Shown one piece after another: positions 9,038-17,377 of a stretch of 52,046 nucleotides of DNA. A program made the translations under genes and the position numbers. Each line of letters starts with the position of its first letter. The first letter of the stretch is position 1. Origin of the DNA: Pseudomonas sp. NBRC 111124 (GTDB lineage Bacteria > Pseudomonadota > Gammaproteobacteria > Pseudomonadales > Pseudomonadaceae); assembly GCF_001320245.1 (NCBI RefSeq), contig NZ_BCBA01000061.1, forward strand, positions 1 through 52,046. Reading direction: 5' to 3'. The notes beneath the pieces were generated by a model. That model searched no databases. It was given only the letters and a program-made list of their open reading frames with translations, and was not told the origin of the DNA.

Positions 9038-10084
9038 CTACTGTTGGGGTTGCCCCGCGTTACGGCTCCAGTCCAGCAGCAGGCTGTAGCCGACGGCCAG
9101 CAGGGTCGGCCCGATGAACAGGCCAATGAAGCCGAATGCCAACAAGCCGCCGAACACACCCAGCAATACGATCACCAGTGGCAGGTTGCCGCCGCGGCTG
9201 ATCAGGTAGGGCTTGAGCACATTGTCCACGCCGCTGATGACAAAGGTGCCCCAGATCCCCAGGAACACCGCCATGCCGTACTCGCCCTTCCACACCAGCC
9301 AGCCGGTCGCCGGGATCCACGCCAGCGGTGGACCCATCGGGATCAGGCTGAGCATGAAGGTCACCAGCCCCAGCACGATCGCCCCCGGCACCCCGGCGAT
9401 CAGGAAGCCGATCAACGCCAGCAGGCCCTGGGCTGCCGCCGTGCCGATCACGCCGTTGACCACCCGTTGCACGGTGCCGGCCACCAGTTCCAGGTAGTAA
9501 TCGGCCCGCTCGCCTACCAGCCGGTTCAGCAGCCGCAGGACGAACGCCGACAGGCGCGGCCCGTCACGGTAGAAGAAGAACACGAACACCAGGCTCAGGG
9601 TCAGCTCCAGCACACCGCTGCCGATCTGCGCACTGCGCGCCAGCAACCAGTTGCCGACCTGCCCCAGGTAAGGCTTGACCGATGCCAGCAAGGCCGCGCC
9701 CTGCTGGTTGAGGGATTGCCACCCGCTGACCAGGCGCTCGCCAACGAAAGGAATACCGCCGAGCCAGTCCGGTGCGTCGGGCAGGCCATCGACCTGCACG
9801 TCACGCACGAAGGCGGTGGCGTCGCGGATGTGGTCGGCCAGGTTGAAGCCCAGCCACACCAGCGGCAAGGCAACTATCAGGATCCAGGCCGTGGTCAGCA
9901 GGCTGGCGGCCAGGGTTTCACGCCCTCCCAGCACACGCGTCAGCAGGCGCATCAGCGGCCAGCTGGCGAAGGCCAGGATGGCCCCCCACAACAACGCGGA
10001 AATGAAGGGCGCCATCACCCACAGGGCGGCACCGAGCAACGCCAGCAGCAGAATCTGGATCAGCAGGCGGTCATTGTTGGCCAT
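9038..10084 (-). CDS. AI-2E transporter (PerM) family membrane protein
   Basis: A 348-residue polytopic protein beginning MANNDRLLIQILLLALLG. It has about seven or eight hydrophobic segments: a pair near the N-terminus, one around 55-85, a long soluble stretch, then a C-terminal block containing IGFLIAGVPGAIVLGLVTF and FGFIGLFIGPTLLAV, the glycine-rich region characteristic of PF01594. Members include E. coli TqsA (linked to AI-2 export), PerM and YdiK, but substrates differ, so AI-2 transport should not be assumed. A GTG 12 bases upstream, right after the previous gene's stop, is an alternative start. It directly follows the DUF4892 gene and is probably co-transcribed with it. Confidence 0.9.
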   Translation of the reverse strand: MANNDRLLIQILLLALLGAALWVMAPFISALLWGAILAFASWPLMRLLTRVLGGRETLAASLLTTAWILIVALPLVWLGFNLADHIRDATAFVRDVQVDGLPDAPDWLGGIPFVGERLVSGWQSLNQQGAALLASVKPYLGQVGNWLLARSAQIGSGVLELTLSLVFVFFFYRDGPRLSAFVLRLLNRLVGERADYYLELVAGTVQRVVNGVIGTAAAQGLLALIGFLIAGVPGAIVLGLVTFMLSLIPMGPPLAWIPATGWLVWKGEYGMAVFLGIWGTFVISGVDNVLKPYLISRGGNLPLVIVLLGVFGGLLAFGFIGLFIGPTLLAVGYSLLLDWSRNAGQPQQ

Positions 10085-10096
10085 GGTGGCACTCAC

Positions 10097-10891
10097 TCAA
10101 CGGATCAGTTCCAGGTGCAGGCCATCGGTGGGTGCCGTGCCGACTTCGAGCCGGCCGTCACGCACGCCAGCCTTGATCAGCTGCTCGCGCCAGGCCCCGG
10201 CCTGGGCGCCACTCAGGCTTGCGCGCAAGGTGCTGTCGAGGTTCAGGCTGCGCGCCAGCAAGGTCACCCAGCTGTCCCGTGGCTCAGCCAGGTCCGGGTA
10301 GTCGAGCTTGCCAGTGTCACGCATTTCGCGCAGCACCGTGGCGGCGGTGGGCAGAATTTCGCCCAGCGGGCTGCCGGCGACGAATTCTTCCACATGCAGG
10401 TAGGCGCGACGGTTGCCACGGGTGACGCTGTACAGCGCGACCAGGGTATCGGCCTCCTCGGCCGAGCGGCGCAAGAGGATGAATGCCTGCTGCTCGTCGC
10501 CGCCATTCAAGCGGGCATTGGCGAACACATCGTTGGCCCACAGGCTGGCTTCGCCACAATCGCGGCCCTGGCACCAGAACAGTGGGTACCCCCCCTCCTC
10601 CTGCAGCGTTTCGCGGGCGCTGGTGAAGGCTTCGCGGGCGCTACGCTCGACCGGCAGCTCATAGGTGACCGAACTGACCTGGCCACGGCTTTCGATCTTG
10701 TCTTCGACGCGCAGGCGGCCGCTGATCTTGCGTAGCGGGCCCATGGGGTAAACGCGCTCCTGCTCCACGGCTGGGCGCTGGTCGACCACCTTGGCGTCTA
10801 CCGGCACCGGCAGGCCGCCGGCCCACAGCAAGGGGCTGGCCAGCACGAGGCAGGCGGCAAAGGCAGTGCGGATCGAAACGGGCGCGCTCAT
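10097..10891 (-). CDS. DUF4892 domain-containing exported protein
   Basis: A 264-residue protein starting MSAPVSIRTAFAACLVLA, with a clear signal peptide probably cleaved after LLWA near residue 24. The mature part includes VDAKVVDQRPAVEQERVYPMG and a Cys pair in FWCQGRDCGEASLW, and resembles the Pseudomonas family DUF4892. The function is unknown; location is probably periplasmic or outer-membrane associated. The ATG at 10891 overlaps the TGA of a tiny upstream ORF (10888-10950) and has no good ribosome site of its own, which suggests coupled translation. The membrane-protein gene downstream begins within 13 bases of its stop. Confidence 0.85.
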   Translation of the reverse strand: MSAPVSIRTAFAACLVLASPLLWAGGLPVPVDAKVVDQRPAVEQERVYPMGPLRKISGRLRVEDKIESRGQVSSVTYELPVERSAREAFTSARETLQEEGGYPLFWCQGRDCGEASLWANDVFANARLNGGDEQQAFILLRRSAEEADTLVALYSVTRGNRRAYLHVEEFVAGSPLGEILPTAATVLREMRDTGKLDYPDLAEPRDSWVTLLARSLNLDSTLRASLSGAQAGAWREQLIKAGVRDGRLEVGTAPTDGLHLELIR

Positions 10892-10950
10892 CGGCGACCC
10901 ATGCGGCGCCGCGCGCCGGGTTGAAGCTCCAGGATGTCTGGCAGTTGCAT
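10888..10950 (-). CDS. Possible 20-residue leader peptide ORF upstream of the DUF4892 gene
   Basis: The ORF encodes MQLPDILELQPGARRRMGRR and stops in an ATGA overlap with the DUF4892 start. It has a strong ribosome site, GGGAG six bases before the ATG, whereas the downstream gene has none. The acidic/hydrophobic first half and very Arg-rich second half do not match any family I know. It could be a genuine small protein, a coupling leader, or a chance ORF in GC-rich DNA. The ribosome site and overlap are seen directly; translation is inferred. Confidence 0.45.
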   Translation of the reverse strand: MQLPDILELQPGARRRMGRR

Positions 10951-11000
10951 GGTTGTCTCCCTGTTCAACCCGCCAAGCCTCGACACTTGTCCGGTGCAAG

Positions 11001-11855
11001 TCAAGCAAAGCCAAAGAAGCGATTGAAACAGTCTGCGACAAGGGCCGCACCCTGTTCGTCGTTCAGGTGCAGGTGATGCCCGCCGGGCAGTACCGTCTGC
11101 TCAAAGGGTAGCTGCTCCAGCAACTCGGTGTGGCGCGCCAACATGCCGTCGGCGGCCACCACCAGGCTGGCCGGGCAGCTCACCCGTCGCACGTATGCCA
11201 TGGCCTGTGCCTGGCTCAGGCGCACCGGCGATGGCAGGGTCAGGCGGCTGTCGCTACGCCAGCTGTAGCCGCCGGGTACCGGCATCAGGCCACGCTGGGC
11301 CAACAGCTCGGCGGCTTCCCGGCTGACTGCGACCATGCCTTTCATGCGCGCCTGCACGCCCTCCTCCAGGCTGGCGTAAACGGACTTGCGCTTGCCGTCC
11401 AGGCGCAGCTGGGCCTGCAGGGCCATGCCCAGACGCTCACCGGCATCTTGCTCGACACCGGTCGGCGCAATGACACCGTCGATCAAGGCCAGATGGCTGA
11501 CCCGGTCTGGCAAGGCACCGGCCAACTGCACCGAAATGATCGCGCCCAACGAATGCCCGAGCAGGGCAAACCGCTGCCAGCCCAGCTGTTCGGCAACCCG
11601 CAAAACATCATGGGCGTAATCGGCCAGGGCATAGCCAGCGCCCAATGGGCGGTGTTCGGAATAACCGTGCCCGGCCAGGTCCAGCGCGACGATGCGCAGC
11701 CCCTTCAACTGCGGCGCCAGGCGGGCGAAGCTGTTGGCGTTGTCCAGCCAGCCGTGCAGGGCGATCACCGGCAGGCCATCCACCGGGCCGAACAGGTGGG
11801 CGGCGAGTTCGATGTGGCCCAGGCTCAGCCGAACCTCCTCGACCTGCGCGCTCAT
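11001..11855 (-). CDS. Alpha/beta hydrolase
   Basis: A 284-residue alpha/beta-hydrolase fold enzyme. The oxyanion-hole motif is IALHGWLDNA (33-40), the nucleophile elbow is LLGHSLGA with S102, and the catalytic His lies in the late LPGGHHLHLN segment; an acid residue is expected near VVAADGM. The fold suggests an esterase or related hydrolase, but no substrate can be read from sequence. Its ATG overlaps the stop of another alpha/beta hydrolase by four bases (ATGA), so the pair is translationally coupled. The two proteins are not close copies. Confidence 0.9.
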   Translation of the reverse strand: MSAQVEEVRLSLGHIELAAHLFGPVDGLPVIALHGWLDNANSFARLAPQLKGLRIVALDLAGHGYSEHRPLGAGYALADYAHDVLRVAEQLGWQRFALLGHSLGAIISVQLAGALPDRVSHLALIDGVIAPTGVEQDAGERLGMALQAQLRLDGKRKSVYASLEEGVQARMKGMVAVSREAAELLAQRGLMPVPGGYSWRSDSRLTLPSPVRLSQAQAMAYVRRVSCPASLVVAADGMLARHTELLEQLPFEQTVLPGGHHLHLNDEQGAALVADCFNRFFGFA

Positions 11856-12640
11856 GCCTGGCTCCAGCGGTCGAACAGCCCCTTGATCAGGCTGGCCGTG
11901 TCGGTCGGGCGCTCCAGCGGGAACATGTGGCCGCCCGGCACGCGGTGGTATTCACCCCGCGGCATGCCGCGCACCGCTAAGGTATGGTGGCGGCGGATGA
12001 CGTTGCTGCGATCGCCACGCACCATCGCCAAGGGCACCTGCAACTGGCGCGCGGGCGCCGGGCTGGCGTGTGGAATGTTGCGGTAGATGCTGATTTCCGT
12101 GGCCGGGTCGAAGCGTAGGCGCAGCCCCTCCTCGACGACTTGCAGGCCATGTTCAAGGTAGGCCTCCAGGCACTCCGGGTCGAAGTGGCGGAACAGCGAC
12201 TTGCTGGCGAAGTAGTCGCGGGCGCTGTCACGGTCGGCGAAGGCTTCACGACGCCCGAGGGTACGGCCGGCCGGGGTGATGCGGTCGATGAAGCCAAAAC
12301 GCTTGGCGGTGCGCAGCAGCCATTGGTCAGCGCGGGTCAGTACGGGTGAGTCGAGCATCACCACGCCGCGGTACAGCTCGGGGCGGCGCAACGCGGCATG
12401 CAGGTGCAGCACGCCCCCCAGCGAATGGCCGACACCCCAGACCGGCGCCTGCTGCTGCGCCAGGTGGTGAAGCAGCTCATCAACCAGGTTCTGCCAGTTG
12501 TCGTCCACCGGAAAGCGCGGGTCGTGGGCATGCTGGGCCAGGTGACTGACCTGATAATCCGGCGCCAGGGCGGCGAACAGCTTGCCGTAGGTGGCAGAGG
12601 GAAAACCGTTGGCATGGGCGAAGAAGATCTGCTGCGACAT
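11852..12640 (-). CDS. Alpha/beta hydrolase
   Basis: A 262-residue enzyme beginning MSQQIFFAHANGFPSATYG. The HANGFP segment forms the oxyanion region, S73 sits in GVGHSLGGVL, and the catalytic His is in VPGGHMFPLERP. I prefer the ATG at 12640 because the protein then starts directly with the first beta strand; an in-frame extension upstream has no similarity to the fold. It is the first gene of the hydrolase pair. Substrate unknown. Confidence 0.88.
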   Translation of the reverse strand: MSQQIFFAHANGFPSATYGKLFAALAPDYQVSHLAQHAHDPRFPVDDNWQNLVDELLHHLAQQQAPVWGVGHSLGGVLHLHAALRRPELYRGVVMLDSPVLTRADQWLLRTAKRFGFIDRITPAGRTLGRREAFADRDSARDYFASKSLFRHFDPECLEAYLEHGLQVVEEGLRLRFDPATEISIYRNIPHASPAPARQLQVPLAMVRGDRSNVIRRHHTLAVRGMPRGEYHRVPGGHMFPLERPTDTASLIKGLFDRWSQA

Positions 12641-12733
12641 GGCGCCGGGTCCAGACGGGGGATGATGGCCTATTGTCGGCATCGCTATGACTCTCGGCAA
12701 CGTCTGTAAATGTCATCGCCAAGGGCAATCAGG

Positions 12734-13120
12734 TCATGCCGACTCGTCGAAGCTGGCCAGCGAACGGCGCAGGCAGGCTTGCATGTAGGCGATCTGGCTC
12801 TCCAGCGCCTCACGGGCCAGGCGCTGGTCCTGGAAATCGAGTTGCAGGCGGCGCAAGGCCAGGCAGCTGGTTTGCAGCAGGTGAGACATGCGCGCACACG
12901 ACTGCTGCAGTTCGTGCAGGTCCTGTTCGAGTAGCAGGTTGTCCTGAGGGCGTTGCTCGATCTTGCTACGGACTTTGCCCCTCAGATGATAGAGCTTGGC
13001 CTCGGCGGCCTCGCGCAACAGCGTGTACTGGGCATAATCGAGACGGTTGTCACGCTGCACGGTTTCAATCGTGGGCTGCAGATCCAAAGAGCGCAACAGC
13101 TCGTGCATCAACCCGCTCAT
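12734..13120 (-). CDS. Hypothetical coiled-coil protein
   Basis: A 128-residue soluble protein beginning MSGLMHELLRSLDLQP. Almost all of it looks helical, rich in Leu, Arg, Gln and Glu with heptad-like spacing, so a coiled coil or helical bundle is likely. There is no signal peptide, membrane segment or catalytic motif that I recognise. It stands alone between the hydrolase pair and sixA in the same direction. The ATG at 13120 follows an AGGGAG ribosome site. I do not recognise the family. Confidence 0.7.
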   Translation of the reverse strand: MSGLMHELLRSLDLQPTIETVQRDNRLDYAQYTLLREAAEAKLYHLRGKVRSKIEQRPQDNLLLEQDLHELQQSCARMSHLLQTSCLALRRLQLDFQDQRLAREALESQIAYMQACLRRSLASFDESA

Positions 13121-13188
13121 TCAACACTCCCTGTCCTGTCATCTGCTGATCAACCTGGCGCCAAGCATCCGTTGGATCCAAAGGCTTG

Positions 13189-13212
13189 GCAACTGGCAAA
13201 AATGCCAGTTGC
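13189..13212 (-). terminator. Stem-loop downstream of sixA
   Basis: A perfect 10-base stem, gcaactggca at 13189-13198 and its complement at 13203-13212, with a four-base A-rich loop. It begins seven bases past the sixA stop. On the sixA strand no U run follows, so it is a weak or atypical terminator and may instead protect the 3' end. Confidence 0.5.
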
Positions 13213-13218
13213 TCTCGC

Positions 13219-13677
13219 TTACTCAGGCGAATTAAGCACGCGTAAGGTCATCAGCCCTGCCAGCGGCCAGTCGCCGTCGAGCTCCGCCAGGCTGGCGGTG
13301 CTCATGGGTGCTGGCTGCTGCACATGACCATGTTGGAGCATGCCGACCAGCAACCCCACCAGCGGCTGGTGACTGACCAGCAACACATGTTCCAGGCCCA
13401 GGCGCTCGACCTCGCCTATCACCTGCCGTACATCACTCTCCGGCGTCAGCCATGGCTCGGTGCGCACAGGCTCGGCGAAGCCCAGGGTGTCATGCACCAG
13501 GGCGGCCGTCTGTTGCGCACGCACGTACGGGCTGGCAATGATCGCTTGCAAGGGCTGGCCAAGCAGTCGGGCAGCACTGTGCAGTACCTGCTCGCGGCCA
13601 TGGCCGGTCAGGCGCCGCTCGGCATCAGTATTGGCCCGCGGTTCGGCTTCACCGTGGCGCAGTACCCACAGCTTCAC
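13219..13677 (-). CDS. sixA: SixA phosphohistidine phosphatase
   Basis: A 152-residue histidine-phosphatase-superfamily protein. The catalytic RHG motif is LRHGEAEPR with H8, followed by RRLTGHGREQ and the ASPYVRAQQT segment; the second conserved His is in VLLVSHQP. SixA removes phosphate from phosphohistidines of Hpt-type domains and, in E. coli, from the nitrogen phosphotransferase system. I chose the GTG at 13677 because AGGAG lies eight bases upstream, the protein then starts at the first strand as in the family, and it overlaps the DUF4389 stop by four bases (GTGA). Longer in-frame starts would add an unrelated Arg-rich tail. Confidence 0.92.
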   Translation of the reverse strand: MKLWVLRHGEAEPRANTDAERRLTGHGREQVLHSAARLLGQPLQAIIASPYVRAQQTAALVHDTLGFAEPVRTEPWLTPESDVRQVIGEVERLGLEHVLLVSHQPLVGLLVGMLQHGHVQQPAPMSTASLAELDGDWPLAGLMTLRVLNSPE

Positions 13678-14021
13678 AGCTTGGGCTCCTCGTCGCGCAC
13701 CGGATGTGGCGCCGGGGCCACGGCGTGGGGTACCTCGCCTTCGGGGGCGCGCGCTGCCGGCCAGTCGGCAAATGGCCAAGGCTTCTGGTCGGTGTGGAAG
13801 GTACCGAAGCGGCCGATCTGCGCCAGGTACTGGCTCAGGCTGTCACCGAAGTTCATCAGGCTGGCGCTCGGTGCGCCATAGACCAGGCGGTAGATCAGCT
13901 GCACCAGCACCAGGCCACCGAGCAGCAGTTCGGCCAGTTGCCAGACCACCAGGAACACCAGCATCCACAGCACCCGCAGGATGATCGACTCGCGCTGGGC
14001 GCGCTCGGGGGTATCGTTCAT
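13674..14021 (-). CDS. DUF4389 domain-containing membrane protein
   Basis: A 115-residue protein with one or two hydrophobic segments around 14-48 (VLWMLVFLVVWQLAELLLGG and the following VLVQLIYRLVYG), a short helical region and a Pro/Ala-rich acidic tail. It resembles DUF4389 proteins, of unknown function, which in pseudomonads commonly sit beside gpsA and sixA. It is 15 bases downstream of gpsA and overlaps the sixA GTG start, so the three form an operon. Confidence 0.85.
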   Translation of the reverse strand: MNDTPERAQRESIILRVLWMLVFLVVWQLAELLLGGLVLVQLIYRLVYGAPSASLMNFGDSLSQYLAQIGRFGTFHTDQKPWPFADWPAARAPEGEVPHAVAPAPHPVRDEEPKL

Positions 14022-14036
14022 GTGCTGCTCCTTCGC

Positions 14037-15062
14037 TTAATTGAAACCACTGATGGAAATGAAATCGACGTCGGTCTTTGGCTCGGCGCGCATCAGGTGC
14101 TCGATCACCTGGTTCAGCGTGCGGCCTTCGAACAGGATGGCATGCAGGCCGGCGACCAGCGGCATGTAGACTTGCACTTCCTGGGCCTTGGCCTTGAGCA
14201 CCTTGAGCGTGTTGACCCCCTCGGCCACCTCGCCCAGGCGACTGACTGCCTGCTCCAGGCTCAGGCCCTGGCCCAGGGCGTGACCGACCTGGTAGTTGCG
14301 GCTCTTGGGCGACGAGCAGGTGACGATCAGGTCACCGACACCGGCCAGGCCAAGGAAAGTCATGGGGTTGGCCCCCTGGCTGACGGCAAAGCGGGTCATC
14401 TCGGCCAGCGCACGGGTGATCAGCATGCTCTTGGTGTTCTCGCCCATACCCAAAGCGACGGCCATGCCGGCAATGATGGCGTAGACGTTCTTCAGCGCGC
14501 CGCCCAGTTCGACACCGAAGCGGTCGCTGCTGGCGTAGACCCGGAAGGTGCGCCCGTGCAGCACGGCCTGCACCCGTTGGCACAGTTGTTCATCTTCGCT
14601 GGCAACCACGGTGGCGGTCAGCGCATGCTCGGCAATCTCGCGGGCCAGGTTGGGGCCGGAGAGCACGCCGATGCGGGCCTCAGGGGCGATTTCCTCGAGG
14701 ATCTGGCTCATCAGCTTGAAGCTCTGCGCCTCGATGCCCTTGGTCAGGCTTACCAGGTATTTGCCACGCAGCAGCTCGGCATGGGGCGCCAGTACGCTGC
14801 GCAGCGCACTCGAAGGCAGCGCAACGAAGATCAGGTCGCTGGTTTGCAAGGTGGCCAGCAAGTCGTTGACCGGCTCGACACCGTCCTGCAGACGGATGCC
14901 CTTGAGGTAGCGCGGGTTTTCGCGGTTGACCCGCATCGCCTCGGCCTGCTCGGGGTCGCGCATCCACTGGCGCACCGGCACGCCATTTTCAGCCAGCAGG
15001 TTCGCCACGGCGGTGCCGAAGCTGCCGCCTCCCAGAACTGCAACAGGTTGCTGTTCAGTCAT
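14037..15062 (-). CDS. gpsA: Glycerol-3-phosphate dehydrogenase [NAD(P)+]
   Basis: A 341-residue enzyme that reduces dihydroxyacetone phosphate to sn-glycerol 3-phosphate for phospholipid synthesis. The Rossmann nucleotide site VLGGGSFGTA starts at residue 9, catalytic Lys is in GGALKNVYAI, and substrate-binding GLAGVGDLIVTCSS and EGVNTLK are visible. I chose the ATG at 15062 over a TTG two codons upstream. First gene of a gpsA-DUF4389-sixA operon; divergent from the TonB-dependent receptor gene across 167 bases. Full family length. Confidence 0.97.
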   Translation of the reverse strand: MTEQQPVAVLGGGSFGTAVANLLAENGVPVRQWMRDPEQAEAMRVNRENPRYLKGIRLQDGVEPVNDLLATLQTSDLIFVALPSSALRSVLAPHAELLRGKYLVSLTKGIEAQSFKLMSQILEEIAPEARIGVLSGPNLAREIAEHALTATVVASEDEQLCQRVQAVLHGRTFRVYASSDRFGVELGGALKNVYAIIAGMAVALGMGENTKSMLITRALAEMTRFAVSQGANPMTFLGLAGVGDLIVTCSSPKSRNYQVGHALGQGLSLEQAVSRLGEVAEGVNTLKVLKAKAQEVQVYMPLVAGLHAILFEGRTLNQVIEHLMRAEPKTDVDFISISGFN

Positions 15063-15229
15063 ATTCAATCCGTTAAAGCCATTAAGTTAAGTGGCGACCC
15101 GCTCATTATACGGCTCCCCTGCCAAGCGCCAAGACTGACAACGCCGATGACACTGTCTTGGCCACGTTGCTGGACATTTGAAGGCGAGCACTCGAATGCC
15201 CACTGGCAAAAGCCTTCCGGTCAGTTACC

Positions 15230-17377
15230 ATGCCTGTTTCAATCCTGAGACAAGGCTGTCCTGTGTTCCCTGGCCCGCCCCCGTACCCTCGCCTGCTGTT
15301 GCTGACTGCCTTGATCGGCGGCTCGGCTGTGGCCGATGACCTGTTCATCGACAACTCGGACCTGCCCCAGGTTCTGACCGCCACGCGCCTGAAACAATCC
15401 CCGGCGGCAGTGCCGGGCAGCATGACCGTGCTCGACAACGAGCTGATCCGCGCCAGCGGCGCCCGCGATATCCCCGAACTGCTGCGGCTGGTCCCAGGGA
15501 TGATGATCGGCTACGGCGCCGGCAACCAACCGACGGTCAATTACCACGGCAGCAACGTCAACGATGCACGGCGCATGCAGGTGCTGATCGACGGCCGCTC
15601 GGTGTACCGCGCCGGCCTGGCCACGGTGGACTGGAGCGACATCCCGGTCGCTATCGAGGACATCGAGCGCATCGAGGTGTTCCGCGGCCCCAACACCGTC
15701 AGCTACGGCGCCAACGCGCTGATGGCTGTGGTCAACATCCTTACCCGCAACCCGGCCGACAGCCACGGCACGCGGATGAAACTGACCCGCGGCCAGGACG
15801 GCATCAACGACTATTACCTCAGCCACGGCTTCGGCTGGGACGGTGGCGACCTGCGTCTGTCGGTGTCCGGCCAGCAGGACGATGGCTTCGACGAAAACCA
15901 GTTCGGCCAGGACTACCGCGACAGCCGCCGCCTGAACCGCTTCAACCTCAGTGTCAGCCACGTGCTGGCGCCGGACCAGACCCTGGAATGGCAACTGGCG
16001 GCCAAGGAAGGCAGCAACCAGCGGCCATATACCTATCAGCCGGTGTTCCCCTACGTCACCCAGGCTGGCGACAATGCCGACGTCAACGCCAAGGACTATG
16101 CCGGCTCGGTACGCTGGAACATCGACTTCAACCCCGAGCACAGCCTGTATGTGCAGGGTTCGGCCCAGCATTTCGACCGTCAGCAGGTCTGGCGCGCCTG
16201 CGACGCGGCGCTGTCGTTCAGCCCCGAGCTGACCCGCCTGTGGCAGATGAACCCCGACTTCGCCGAAAAGGTCGCCCGTGGGGCGAACAACCCACCGAGC
16301 AGCAGCAATCCCGAAGAACAGGCGCTGGTCGATGCGATCAAGGACCAGTGGAACAACCAGGGCGGCAAGAATGTGGTCTGCGGCGATGTCGACCAGAGCA
16401 CCCGCGAGACCCGCTATGACCTGGAAGTACAGGACACCCTGAGCCTGACCGACAGCCTGCGCCTGCTCAGCGGCATGAACTACCGCTATGACCGCGCCGA
16501 TTCGCAGACCTACTTCAACGGCAGCATCGACGACCAGACCTGGCGCCTGTTCGGCCAGCTGGAGTGGCGCGCCGACGAGCACTGGATTCTCCAGGGCGGC
16601 GCGATGCTGGAGGATTCGCGCCTGTCCGGCAGCTCGCTGACGCCGCGCATGGCGGTCAACTACCTGATCACCCCGCGCCACGGCCTGCGTGCGGTGTACT
16701 CCGAGGCGGTACGGTCGCCGGACATGTTCGAGAACAATGTCAACTGGAGCTACACGGTCAAGAACTTGAACCCCACGGCATTCGGCCAGCGCAATGCCGA
16801 ATACTTCGTCAAGACACGCGGGCCGGGCGACCTCGAGCAGGAACGCATGCGCTCGCGCGAGCTGGGCTACAACGGTTACTTCAGCGACATCGACCTGAAC
16901 ATGGATGTGAAGCTGTTCTACGACGAGATCACCGGAATGATCAGCGAGCCCCTGAAGAACAACCAGTACATCGCCAGCAACGCCAACAAGGCCCGCTTCA
17001 CCGGCAGCGAGGCGCAGTTCGACTGGCGCCTGGCGCCACGCGATCGCCTGCGCCTGACCTATGCCTATGTCGATGCCTGGGCCAGCAACCCCGCCGACCG
17101 CCGTCTCAGCGCACGCAACAGTGGCTCGGCCGGGTGGATGCGCGAATGGGGCGAGGGTTGGTCGAGTGCGCTGTTCTATTACGGTGACGATGCCCTCAAC
17201 ACCTACCGCTACGAGCGCGTCGACCTGCGCGTGGCCAAGCGTTTTCGCATCCAGGGCAGCACCCTGGAGCTGGCCGCGCTGTGGCAGCAACGCCTGGACG
17301 ACCAGCCCACCACGGTGGAACAGAACCGTTATGACAGCCGCCACCGCCTGAGCGTCAGTGCGGAGCTGGAGTTCTGA
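15230..17377 (+). CDS. TonB-dependent outer membrane receptor
   Basis: A 715-residue receptor. A signal peptide ends near GGSAVA-DD, a possible TonB box (VLTATRL) follows, then the plug domain (about 50-170) with DIPELLRLVPG, VLIDGRSVY and IERIEVFRGPNTVSYGANA, then a beta-barrel ending in ELEF with the terminal Phe required for outer-membrane assembly. An internal GTG at 15263 with AAGG upstream would give a shorter, cleaner signal peptide and may be the true start. The ligand is not evident. The stop overlaps the next gene's ATG (TGATG), tying the receptor to a periplasmic binding protein and a sensor kinase. No frameshift is seen. Confidence 0.92.
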   Translation: MPVSILRQGCPVFPGPPPYPRLLLLTALIGGSAVADDLFIDNSDLPQVLTATRLKQSPAAVPGSMTVLDNELIRASGARDIPELLRLVPGMMIGYGAGNQPTVNYHGSNVNDARRMQVLIDGRSVYRAGLATVDWSDIPVAIEDIERIEVFRGPNTVSYGANALMAVVNILTRNPADSHGTRMKLTRGQDGINDYYLSHGFGWDGGDLRLSVSGQQDDGFDENQFGQDYRDSRRLNRFNLSVSHVLAPDQTLEWQLAAKEGSNQRPYTYQPVFPYVTQAGDNADVNAKDYAGSVRWNIDFNPEHSLYVQGSAQHFDRQQVWRACDAALSFSPELTRLWQMNPDFAEKVARGANNPPSSSNPEEQALVDAIKDQWNNQGGKNVVCGDVDQSTRETRYDLEVQDTLSLTDSLRLLSGMNYRYDRADSQTYFNGSIDDQTWRLFGQLEWRADEHWILQGGAMLEDSRLSGSSLTPRMAVNYLITPRHGLRAVYSEAVRSPDMFENNVNWSYTVKNLNPTAFGQRNAEYFVKTRGPGDLEQERMRSRELGYNGYFSDIDLNMDVKLFYDEITGMISEPLKNNQYIASNANKARFTGSEAQFDWRLAPRDRLRLTYAYVDAWASNPADRRLSARNSGSAGWMREWGEGWSSALFYYGDDALNTYRYERVDLRVAKRFRIQGSTLELAALWQQRLDDQPTTVEQNRYDSRHRLSVSAELEF

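Noticed and set aside
15239..17344. A 701-codon open frame antisense to the TonB-dependent receptor
   Set aside because: Almost fully contained in a clearly recognised gene, with low-complexity Val/Ala/Gln-rich translation and no domain. A shadow of codon bias.
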